Shown here in pieces: positions 12,517 through 23,966 of a stretch of 64,000 bases of DNA. Numbering within the stretch: the stretch's first letter is position 1; every line of letters begins with the position of its first letter. The translations under genes and the position numbers were made by a program. The notes beneath the pieces were generated by a model. That model had not been told where the DNA came from. It saw only the letters and a program-made list of their open reading frames with translations, and did no database searches. Source of the DNA: Punica granatum. Its lineage: Eukaryota > Streptophyta > Magnoliopsida > Myrtales > Lythraceae. The DNA lies in assembly GCF_007655135.1 (NCBI RefSeq), contig NC_045131.1, positions 5,084,001-5,148,000 on the forward strand, read 5' to 3'.

Positions 12517-14122
12517 GCATTATTTTGCATGCAACACTTTCAGCCAACTAATGGAGAGAGAGAGAGGACTGAGTCTCTCTCACTCTCGCCGCCGCAGTTC
12601 AAGCCGGCTTGGCTTCAGCCGGTTCCCCATCCCTGCCATTAATGTGCCTCCGTTAAAAATAAGGTTTTCCTTGGGACCAGAAGATGACGGTTTCCGTTTG
12701 GAGTTGACTTCTTGACCTGACGGAGGGGATTCCAAGTTCCAGCTTCTAAATTCTAATAAACGCTTCGTAAAATGGACTTCTAAGTCTTAGATTAACCTTC
12801 TCTATTTTCTTCCTCTACAACGAGAAGTAGCATAGAGCACTTAATTAGACAGTAATTAAGTAAAGAAGACATCGCAGGGAGAAATTATATTCAAATAAAT
12901 CACACCAATTTTTAACATTTACATTATATGAAAAATGAAAAGTAATCTTTTCATATAATACAGTACTGAAAAATTGATATTTACACACATGTAGAGTTGA
13001 AAATCACACCAAACAAATGAGAACTAGGATGGCAGAAAATGAGGTTTTTCCTAAGACAAGAAAAAAATTAAAAAAAATTATCTCGTTGTTCATATTTTTA
13101 ATCTCATATAAGTGTATTTGGATAACATTGTTTTTATCGAATTGGAGAGAATCAATGATAAAATGTGACTAGTATGATTTAAGGTTCAATAAATATAAAA
13201 GATTTCTCACATTCCATAAAATAAATATAAAAGATTTCTTATAATTTTGTAAATCATATTTAATGTTGTCAAAAACTAGATTATAACTCTTAAAAACTTA
13301 CGATTTTAAGTTTTTACTTTTTACGACGAGTTCACCTAGCCATAGAAACTAAATTTTGTAGACTCGTATAAATATTGAGACTTTATCTAGTAAAAATCGA
13401 TAGAAACTCAATTCTACCAAGTCAAATATCGAACTAATTTATTATCATTTTTATCTCAATTTAAGGGGATTGATTGAATTTTTAGCTCTTAAGACATAGA
13501 AAAGTGGATAAGTCTAAACTTCCTCCTAACCTCACCTTTTTGTGCAAAATCAAGGTTTAGAAACTATAATATGAATAAAATACTTAGTTTGTCTCGTGGG
13601 ATATCATAAGTAATGTAAAATGATTATCAATTTTACTTTATATAAGGTTATAAACTTATAATTCATAAAGACGCATAAAAAATAATTTTTGAAACAATGT
13701 ATTCATTATTCATAAAAACTTACGATTTTACGATTCGATTTTGTAGACCCTCTATCGTTTCTACTTAGAAACTCGATGTTACTAGCAAAAATCTATTAAA
13801 TCATATATTGTCAACAAACACGATCAATATGTAAGAGCGTAATTATGGGCTTCAACTCTCGGTCTATATTCATGGCAAGGGGTTTCATCATAATTTTCTT
13901 CATGCGGCGAGGTTAGAACCGTTTACGAAGAAAACCGGAAAACGGAGTCACTGCAAGCCGAGCCGGATTTCAAGCCGAAGCCGCTCAGCTATTGGACAGC
14001 GATTAATTGTCGGTGGTCCACTGACGAGCCGACGGTGAGGCTCTGAACCAAAAATACGATTACGGAAAAAAAAAAAATCCGCAACCAAAAACACACTCAT
14101 ACACAGAGAAAAGAAAGAACAG

Positions 14123-14147
14123 TCTCTCTCTCTCTCTCTCTCTCTCT
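14123..14147. repeat. (CT)n microsatellite, CSI1 leader
   Basis: Perfect CT run upstream of CSI1. Pyrimidine runs like this are common near plant transcription starts. Confidence 0.9.
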
Positions 14148-14258
14148 GCATTATTACTATCTCTCATCTTCGTCGCTGCTTTGATTTCGCTTCTCTTCTA
14201 CGAAATCCATTTCTGCATCTTCTCCCTCCCCCCTCTCTCTCTCTGCGTGATAAGGTCA

Positions 14259-14283
14259 TCTCTCTCTCTCTCTCTCTCTCTCT
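14259..14283. repeat. (CT)n microsatellite, CSI1 leader
   Basis: Second CT run, about 110 bases after the first, in the probable CSI1 5' leader. Confidence 0.9.
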
Positions 14284-14900
14284 GCATTTGCTGCGTCTTG
14301 CATTGATAGCCATTGCCGCTTTCACGGCATCTAAGGTCCAGATTTCGCCCACTCTCTGATGGATTCTCTGAGCTTCTGAGTGCTTTTCAGTTTGTGCTTT
14401 GTATGCCATTGCCTCCTGATTGATTCAGCTCTCTCGGTCTTCTCAGTCTCTGCTCAGCTTGAATGCTGATGCTCCTTCTGATTTGGTACGCGGATTGCGT
14501 TTCCTGTCCCGTTTGGTAGCTCGGAGATCGAGAATAGCTCGAGGAAGTGGAAGTTCGCTTAGATTCTAGCTCGGTCTATTGTCCTTTATGCTGTTGAGTC
14601 CAACCGTTCGATCTGCGTTTACTTCGATTCAGCTCGAGTGGTCCTGTAATTGGTTGTTGGATCATTGGTTCGTGCTGCCTTTTGCTTTCAGTCGAGCTTG
14701 GAATGGAGTTACTGTGCCTGATCCGTAATTCCGTGGGGTCGAGTTTAACGATTTGGATGTGCATTGGTTGAATTGCAGGGAGTATTGATGCTTTGACTCG
14801 GTCTGAGAGGTAGATCTGGAGAGGGGGCGAGGAGCTCTGTTGATTCTCTTTTGACTCGGAAGTCTTGAAGTGGAGTGGAGTGAAGTGAAGCGAAGCAAAG

Positions 14901-17900
14901 CTGGCGGCAACACTGGCTTGGAGGTTCGCTGCCAGCAATGGCAGCGGCCATGTCGCTAGTGATCTGGTAATTATGAGCCGACTCTTTGCTTCTTCTCAGT
15001 CTTCATTCACTTGAATTCCAAGCAGATACTTTCTAAGATTATTGAATTGTAAAGTCCGGAAAGGCAGCAGCCGGTGAGATCAGTGTTGCTGTCACTTTCA
15101 ACCGAATGTATTATACAGTTCTTCTCATGAATATTCATTCAGTAGATGGATCTGATGTCTTTGATCTTGCTTGGATGCGCTTCTTTTGTATGTACTCAAG
15201 GAGGCTCTTAACGGGTGTACTCCAGGTTGCCATTGCATTAGATTGCTCTTTTACCTGTTTTCTGTTTCGGTTATAGCATCAAGAATTGACTGTTATGATA
15301 ATGATATGGAATGGCTTGAATTGTACGAACAATTTGTGATCTGATGTCAACTGTTGTGGAAATTCACCTCAACAGCCGGCTAGTTGTGTCTGTTATGGCT
15401 CTTTCTAAATTCTTATACCATACGAGATTCAGAAGAGCTTAGCATTAAGTCTGATGCTGCTCCTTTCCACCATGAAACTAGAATTTTGCTTGCTGACTGT
15501 GTCTGAAGGTTCCAGTTGCTTCTCTTTTTCCTTTTTCAATTAAAGCTTTACTCTATAAACTTTTTGCCTTCTGTGTCCTTCAGTCCTATGCAGTACATAT
15601 AATGCGCGGTAGATTTTCACTACTCACTTGTTCATGTCTTGTTTTGTGCAGGAAAGAAATGGAGATGGAAAACTTCATGATTCAGAGCCCCCTACTCCAC
15701 ATTCTGTAATTAAGATGGGCTTGAGGTTGGTGAAGTCTACAGACTGTTTAAGACTGAAATTGATTGCTATCTGCTTTATTTGCTTTATTTCATGTTCAGT
15801 CCTGCATTTCTAGTATACTATAGGAGCCGCAAATGCCTGCATCTGCCCCTCTCTCTCTCTCTGTTTTTTTTTTTTTTATTTGGTGCTAAAAATTGCTGAT
15901 TAAAGGAAGCTTAAAAATTTGATATCATGGGGCCATGTGGGTGCGGTTAGCTTTAGATGCAACTGTTCCATTGATCCTAGTTTGCAAGTTGCGATGGTTT
16001 GGCATTTCTAATGTGGTAACTCCATTGAAGTGCTAAGGTCATTTCTTTACTGCTTCTGCTTGAATGTCTCATTTCGGAGATGTTGCGCCGTCTATTTCCA
16101 ACAAGCTTGTCCAATTGTCTCTCTCTCTCTCTCTCTCTCTCTCTGGCCAAGTGCAATTATCTGGTTGAAGCTAAACAGCAGGACTCTCTGGCTGGAATTC
16201 AGATAATGAGGTTTCACCCATTTGAAAAATGCTTTTTATTTTGGTTATTACAGTAAGAATGAAAGAACCAATCCATAACTGTTTCTTCTATATCCTTTCT
16301 CATTCACTTAATTTGATATCCTTTTGTTTGCACCATTACATTTCTCTATGATTGAACCTAGCATATGTGCATGTGCATATATAATTCTATATTTTCACTA
16401 CTCATCCTTTAGCCTTTTCTTAAAAAGCGATTATTGAAAGTTGTTTCCTAGCTACTACTTATTGTAGAGCCCTTGGAAGCAACTCTCAATTGCAACTCAA
16501 CTGATGCTAATATCATGCAAAAATTAAGATATCTGAAGATTCAACCTCAGTACCTTATATTGTTCATTATCTTGCAGAGACCGTTCAAGTAGCATGGAGG
16601 ATCCTGATGGGACTATAGCAAGTGTAGCACAATGCATTGAGCAGTTGCGGCAGACTTCATCTTCTGCTCAAGAGAAAGAGCATTCATTGAGACAACTGCT
16701 GGATCTTATTGATACGCGTGAAAATGCCTTCAGTGCTGTTGCATCCCATTCTCAGGCTGTTCCAGTGCTTGTTTCCCTGCTCCGTTCTGGATCAGTGGGA
16801 GTGAAGATACAGGCAGCAACAGTTTTGGGGTCTCTGTGTAAGGAAAATGATCTACGTGTCAAAGTTCTGTTGGGAGGATGCATCCCTCCATTGCTTGGAC
16901 TCCTTAAGTCTAGCTCTGCAGAAGGTCAAACTGCAGCTGCAAAGACCATTTATGCCGTCTCGCAAGGTGGTGCTAAAGATCATGTTGGATCAAAGATCTT
17001 TTCCACCGAAGGTGTTGTCCCTGTTTTGTGGGAGCAACTATCAAAGGGGCTCAAGGCTGGAAACTTAGTTGACAGCCTGTTGACTGGAGCTTTAAGGAGC
17101 CTTTCCAGCAGTACTGAGGGATTCTGGCCTGCAACCATACAGGCTGGTGGGGTGGATATCCTTGTAAAGTTGCTTACGAGCGGACAATCAAGCACTCAAG
17201 CCAATGTCTGCTTTCTTCTTGCATCCATGATGATTGAAGATGCATCTGTCTGTCCAAAGGTGTTGGCTGCAGATACAACTAAATATCTCCTCAAATTGTT
17301 GGGGCCGGGAAATGAAGCTCCCGTAAGAGCAGAAGCAGCTAATGCCCTTAAATCTCTTTCTGCACAATGCAAAGAAGCAAGACAAAAGATTGCAAGCTCT
17401 AATGGAATTCCTGATCTGATAAATGCTACAATAGCTCCTTCAAAAGAATTTATGCAGGGTGAATATGCTCAGGCATTGCAGGAGAATGCAATGTGTGCCC
17501 TCGCAAACATCTCTGGTGGCTTGTCATATGTCATCTCAAGCCTTGGGCAGAGTCTGGAATCGTGCAATTCACCGGCGCAGGTTGCTGACATCTTAGGAGC
17601 TTTAGCTTCAGCCCTCATGATATACGACAGCAAAGCAGAATCTATGCGTGCCTCAGATCCTGTGGCTGTTGAGCAAACGCTAATTAACCAGTTTAAACCT
17701 CGCCTACCATTTCTTGTACAGGAGCGTACGATCGAAGCCCTTGCCAGTTTGTATAGCAACACTGTGCTCTCACCTAAACTTCGAAATTCTGATGCAAAGC
17801 GGTTGCTTGTTGGTTTGATCACAATGGCGGCAAATGAAGTTCAGGATGAGCTTATAAGAGCTCTTCTCACACTTTGCAACAATGAAGGCAGTCTATGGCG

Positions 17901-20900
17901 TGCTCTTCAGGGTCGTGAAGGTGTGCAATTGCTGATCTCTCTCCTTGGGCTGTCGTCAGAGCAGCAGCAAGAATGTGTGGTTGCTCTCTTATGTCTTTTG
18001 TCCAATGAGAATGACGAAAGTAAATGGGCGATCACAGCTGCTGGTGGAATTCCTCCGCTTGTTCAAATTCTAGAGATAGGATCAGTAAAAGCCAAAGAAG
18101 ATTCGGCTTTGATTCTGAGAAATCTTTGTAATCACAGTGAAGATATACGTGCATGTGTTGAAAGTGCTGATGCTGTTCCTGCTTTGCTTTGGCTACTGAA
18201 AAATGGAAGTGCAAATGGGAAAGAAATTGCTGCGAAGACACTGAACCATCTCATTCATAAATCTGATACTGCAACTATAAGCCAGCTCACAGCTTTATTG
18301 ACGAGTGAGCTACCGGAATCTAAGGTTTATGTCTTGGATGCTCTGAGAAGCATGCTTTCTGTGGCTCCTCTCAGTGATATCTTACGGGAAGGTAGCGCAG
18401 CGAATGACGCCATTGAGACAATGATAAAGATTCTCAGCTCTACTAAAGAGGAAACCCAAGCTAAGTCAGCATCTGCCCTAGCTGGAATTTTCAATCACAG
18501 AAAAGACTTGCGGGAGAGTAATATTGCTGTGAAAGCTCTATGGCCTGTCTTGAAATTGTTGAATGTCGAAGTGGAGAACATCTTGGTGGAGTCCTCGCGT
18601 TGCCTGGCTGCAATTTTTCTTTCAATTAAGGTGAACAAGGATGTCACTGCAATTGCAAAGGATGCATTAGCCCCCTTGGTTGCACTAGCAAACTCTTCAA
18701 ACCTAGAGGTTGCGGAGCAGGCAACATGTGCTTTGGCAAATCTTATCTTAGATAGTGAAGTATCAGAGAAAGCTGTGGCTGAAGAAGTTATTTTGCCTGC
18801 CACCAGGGTTTTGCGTGAAGGCACGGTTGCTGGAAAGACTCATGCAGCAGCTGCAATTGCCCGGTTGCTCAAATCTAGGAAAATCGACTCTCCCTTGACT
18901 GATTATGTGAATCGTTCCGGAACAGTTCTTGCATTGGTTTCTCTCCTTGAATCTGCTGGTAATGATCGAGTTGCTGTGTCAGAGGCACTTGATGCACTTT
19001 CTATCCTTTCGAGGTCAGGAGCCAGCGGGCATGTAAAGCCTGCATGGGCAGTTTTATCTGAAGTTCCGAAAAGCATAGCGCCAATAGTTTTGTCAATTCC
19101 TGATGCAGAACACTCGCTGCAGGACAAAGCTATCGAGATATTATCTCGGCTTTGCCACGATCAGTCTCTTGTTTTAGGAGATTCAATTGCCGGCTCCTCT
19201 GGATGCATCACATCAGTTGCTACAAGAATAATAAATTCCACAAACCCTAAAGTCAAAATTGGGGGAACTGCATTGCTTGTTTGTGCTGCAAAAGTCAATT
19301 ACCAGAGAATAGTGGAGGATCTTAATCAGTCCAGTTCCTGTGCTTTTCTCATTGAGTCTCTCGTTACCATTATCAGTTCTGCAGAGGTAAACCAGGGCAT
19401 TGATGGCAAAGAATCCATAAGTATTTGCAGGCGCAATGTGGAAGAAGCAGAGAACGACGAATCAAATAAAAGCATCACAACAGTAATATCTGGTGCCAAC
19501 CTAGCAATATGGTTGTTGTCTGTTCTTGCCAGTCGTGACGAAAAGATTAGGATCGTAATCATGGAAGCTGGTGCTGTTGAAGTCCTCACAGATAAAATCT
19601 CACATTATTCCTCTCAGTATGCTCAGGTATTCAATTTTCTTTCAATATATCTTCCATTTCTTTTTTGGTGAAAGTCTTTTGTGAAAGAAAGACCATGCAT
19701 GCTCAATCACGGTCCTGATTTGATTATTCATGCAGATTGATTACAAGGAGGATACCAGTATATGGATCAGTGCTTTGCTTCTGGCAATTCTATTTCAAGA
19801 TAGAGATATCATAAGAGCAAATGCCACCATGAAAGCTATACCGGTGCTGGCGAATTTGTTGAAGGCAGAGGAGTCGGCAAATAGATATTTTGCTGCACAA
19901 GCAATGGCCAGCCTAGTCTGCAATGGCAGCAGGGGAACCTTACTTTCTGTAGCAAATTCTGGCGCTGCAAGTGGGCTCATTATGTTGCTTGGCTGTGCTG
20001 ATGATGATATATCACATCTCTTGGAATTGTCAGGAGAGTTCGCTCTGGTCCACTACCCAGAACAAGTTGCGCTTGAGAGATTGTTCCGGGTTGAAGACAT
20101 AAGGGTGGGTGCCACTTCTCGAAAAGCAATACCAGCTCTTGTTGATCTGCTCAAACCAATTCCAGATCGACCAGGTGCACCTTTCCTTGCGCTTGGGCTT
20201 CTGACTCAGCTTGCAAAAGACTGCCCCTCCAACAAAATCTCAATGGTTGAGGCAGGTGCTCTGGAAGCCTTGACCAAGTATCTTTCACTTGGGCCACAGG
20301 ATGCTACTGAAGAAGCTGCTACCGATCTCCTAGGGATCCTATTTTGCACCCCTGAAATACGGAAACATGAATCTGCATTGGGTGCAGTGGGTCAACTGGT
20401 AGCAGTGTTACGTCTTGGAGGGAGAGGTGCTCGTTATAGTGCTGCTAAGGCTCTGGAGAGCCTCTTTTCTGCTGATCATATCCGGAATGCAGAAATGACT
20501 CGACAAGCGGTTCAACCCTTAGTGGAGATTCTCAGCACTGGTATGGAAAGGGAACAGCATGCAGCTATAGCTGCCTTGGTCAGACTGTTGAGTGAGAACC
20601 CATCAAGAGCTCTTGCTGTTGCTGATGTGGAGATGAATGCCGTGGAAGTTCTCTGCAAGATTCTTTCTTCGAACTGCTCTATGGATTTGAAGGGTGATGC
20701 AGCTGAGTTATGCTGCGTATTATTTGGAAATGTTCGAATCAGGTCCACGATGGCTGCAGCTCGCTGCGTCGAGCCTTTGGTCTCCCTCCTTGTCACTGAA
20801 TTCAGTCCTGCACACCAGTCGGTTGTCCGAGCGTTGGAGAAACTCGTTGAAGATGAGCAGCTGGCGGAACTGGTAGCTGCACATGGTGCAGTTGTTCCTC

Positions 20901-23900
20901 TCGTTGGCCTTCTATACGGTAGAAACTACTTGCTTCATGAAGCAATCTCTCGAGCACTTGTAAAGTTGGGGAAAGACAGACCTGCTTGTAAGATGGAGAT
21001 GGTGAAGGCTGGTGTAATTGAGAGCATCCTTGAGATCCTGCACGAAGCTCCAGACTTTCTCTGCACAGCTTTTGCGGAACTTCTCCGCATACTGACCAAC
21101 AATGCAGGCATTGCTAAGGGACCCTCTGCTGCAAAAGTGGTGGGGCCCCTTTTCCAGCTGCTCCCAAGACTCGAATTTGGTCCTGATGGTCAGCACAGCA
21201 CGTTGCAGGTCCTTGTGAATATCTTGGAGCATGCCCAATGCCGGGCTGACTATGCTTTGACTTCTCACCTGGCTATAGAACCTCTAATCCCTTTGCTCGA
21301 TTCTCCTGTGCCGGCTGTTCAACAGCTGGCTGCTGAGCTGCTATCGCACCTTCTCATGGAAGAGCATCTACAGAAGGATCCGGTTATGCATCAAGTGATT
21401 GGTCCCCTCGTTCGGGTCCTTGCATCTGGCATTCATATGCTGCAGCAGAGAGCCGTGAAGGCTCTGGAAAGCCTAGCAGTGATGTGGCCCAATGAGATTG
21501 CTAAAGAGGGTGGAGTTTCAGAGCTATCTAAAGTGATACTGCAGACTGATCCTCTGCTTCCCCATGCTCTGTGGGAATCTGCAGCATCTGTTTTAACCCG
21601 TATCTTGCAGTTCAGTTCGGAATTTTACCTGGAGGTTCCTGTTGCTGTGTTAGTCAGATTGCTCCATTCAGGCTTAGAAGGCACAGTAACCGGTGCATTG
21701 AATGCTCTTCTGGTCCTGGAGAGCGATGATTCGACTAGTGCTGAAGCCATGGCGGAGAGTGGTGCCATAGAGGCCCTTTTGGAACTAATTGGGTCTCACC
21801 AAAATGAGGAAATAGCAACAAGGTTGCTTGAAGTTTTGCTCAACAACGTGAAGATCAGGGAATCAAAGGCTACGAAATCTGCAATCTTACCCTTATCCCA
21901 GTACCTCCTCGATCCACAAACTCAAAATCAGCAGGCGAGATTACTTGCTACTCTTGCACTTGGAGATATATTCCAGAATGAGGGTCTTGCTCGAAGTGCA
22001 GATGCTGTGTCAGCTTGTCGGGCATTAGTCAACGTGCTTGAAGAGCAACCTACTGAAGAGATGAAGGTGGTCGCAATATGTGCTTTACAGAACCTAGTGA
22101 TGTACAGCAGATCAAATAAAAGAGCTGTTGCAGAGGCTGGTGGCGTTCAAGTTGTCTTGGATCTGATTGGTTCGAGTGATCCAGATACCTCTGTTCAGGC
22201 AGCGATGTTTGTTAAGCTCCTATTCTCCAATCATACCATTCAAGAGTATGCATCTAGTGAAACAGTCAGAACTATAACTTGTGAGTGCAATTCATTGTGC
22301 AGTTTTGGTAGCATCATGAAAGGAGCTTCTTTCTTTAAATGTGAAGTACTTAATTTGCAATTTAAGTCTGCTATGATTGCTTTATATTTGTTTCCTTATT
22401 TCCCTTAAAGAGGCTCAGATCATTGACTCTACAAAATTTCTTTACCTTGTTCACATAGGTTATCTCATTGTAACCTGAGTATGCACAACTATTTTTCAAG
22501 AAGTACCTTGGATAGTTTTTCGCTGTTCTCAATAATCAGTTCTTACCTCTGTAGGAATATTTTCTTGCATCCTGAAATAATTTGTTTGTTGCAGCTGCCA
22601 TTGAGAAGGACCTATGGGCCACTGGAACTGTTCACGAGGAGTATCTGAAAGCCTTAAATGCACTCTTCGCCAACTTCCCTCGTCTACGAGCTTCTGACCC
22701 TGCAACGCTCAGTATCGCTCACTTAGTCACGGCTCTCAAGACAGGGTCTGAGGCCACCCAAGAGGCCGCCTTGGATGCGCTTTTTCTGCTGAGGCAAGCT
22801 TGGACAGCTTGCGGTCCTGAAATTTCTAAAGCCCAGGCTATTGCTGCTTCAGAAGCAATTCCTTTACTGCAGTACTTGATCCAGTCAGGCCCACCTAGGT
22901 TCCAGGAGAAGGCGGAATTCCTTTTACAGTGTTTGCCCGGTACCTTGGTCGTGATCATCAAGCACGGGAACAACATGAAGCAATCTGTGGGTAACCCTAG
23001 CGTCTACTGCAAGCTCACGCTCGGCAACAACCCACCAAGGCAAACTAAGGCAAGTGCCCTTCGCATTTGTGTGTTCATTACTTCTTTCTTCTTCTAATGC
23101 AGTTCAGTGAAATTCAGCATAATGAGGTGAATGATAGTCCAAACTATGGTTGAAGCCGGACATCGAGCCGGTTTAGTTTAGGGTGAGCGGGCAATTCATT
23201 CTAGTTCTCATGTACAATTTGATCCATTGCCAAGAACCAACTGAACCAGCTGTCTACTTCTAATATTGTTGCCTGAGCTTAGTCATTCGCAAGAAGGAAA
23301 AACAGTTCTAAGACACAGGGATTCGCTTTCTGGATATAAAGATAGTCAACGGAATACTAGTGAACATGTGAAGAGCACAATTGGCCTGGTCATTATCACA
23401 TTAGGTGGACCTAGGCCGGTAGCTAGTTCTCTGTGAAACATACTAGTATTATCAAATCATGGCCTTGAAATATATCAAGGTTGACCCTTTTGATACTCCA
23501 AATGGAGTCTTCTTTCTTTTTTTTTTTTATAACGTTTTTCTTCCCGCATCAAATTGTCCTAGTTCCTGGACTGGTTGGCAGCTTAACCCTTTACTCTCTT
23601 GATTGTGTTGATCTTGGTTGATCAGGTTGTTTCGACCGGCCCCAACCCGGAGTGGGATGAGAGCTTCTCGTGGTCCTTTGAAAGTCCTCCAAAGGGCCAA
23701 AAGCTTCACATCTCCTGCAAGAATAAAAGCAAAATGGGGAAGGTATAACATAATTTCTTGTTGACTTTCTATTGATTATAGAAAAGAAAGGTTCCTCAAC
23801 TCTATTTCTCCCATGATGTCAACAGAGTTCATTCGGAAAAGTGACAATTCAGATCGATCGGGTCGTAATGCTCGGAGCTGTCGCTGGAGAGTACACCTTA

Positions 23901-23966
23901 CTGCCCGAGAGCAAGAGCGGGCCCTCAAGGAACTTGGAGATCGAGTTCCAGTGGTCCAATAAATGA
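14901..23966 (+). CDS. CSI1: CELLULOSE SYNTHASE INTERACTIVE 1 (armadillo/C2 protein)
   Basis: CSI1 links plasma-membrane cellulose synthase complexes to cortical microtubules and so guides cellulose deposition. Seven exons join in frame: 14901-14966, 15652-15725, 16578-19626, 19736-22280, 22595-23049, 23626-23742 and 23826-23966, giving 2148 residues, close to the usual ~2150. Almost the whole protein is armadillo repeats. The C-terminus is a C2 domain ([16 protein letters not shown], then [14 protein letters not shown]) ending EIEFQWSNK. The N-terminal exon reads [22 protein letters not shown], which matches the family start except that the initiator codon is CTG at 14901. An in-frame TGA sits at 14886, so no upstream AUG can serve. 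The next in-frame AUGs are at 15715 (MGLRDRSSS) and 16594 (MEDPDG). Intron 5 uses a GC donor (AAG|GCAAGT). Function is confident; the true start is not. Confidence 0.93.
14938..15709 (+). other. Overlapping out-of-frame upstream ORF in CSI1
   Basis: The first AUG in the CSI1 N-terminal exon (14938) is out of frame with CSI1. Read through the exon 1-exon 2 splice it gives 28 codons and stops at TAA 15707-15709. That is five bases before the in-frame CSI1 AUG at 15715, a layout that could allow re-initiation. The splice itself is supported by the conserved CSI1 frame. Whether the short ORF is translated is inference. Confidence 0.45.
16119..16144. repeat. (CT)n microsatellite in CSI1 intron 2
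   Basis: Perfect CT run inside the 852-base intron between CSI1 exons 2 and 3. Confidence 0.9.

Larger units (their letters stand above)
10458..14900. other. Long AT-rich spacer and CSI1 leader
   Basis: Apart from the MIC60 3' UTR at the left end and the CSI1 leader at the right end, I see no gene in these 4.4 kb. The middle is AT-rich with small repeats, including AAT at 12492-12516. From about 14100 the base composition shifts to pyrimidine-rich sequence with two CT microsatellites. That is typical of a plant 5' UTR or promoter-proximal region and probably includes the transcription start of CSI1. Confidence 0.5.

Noticed and set aside
16980..20796. Many antisense and alternate-frame open frames across CSI1
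   Set aside because: They are shadows of the long armadillo coding exons. None has a recognisable domain.
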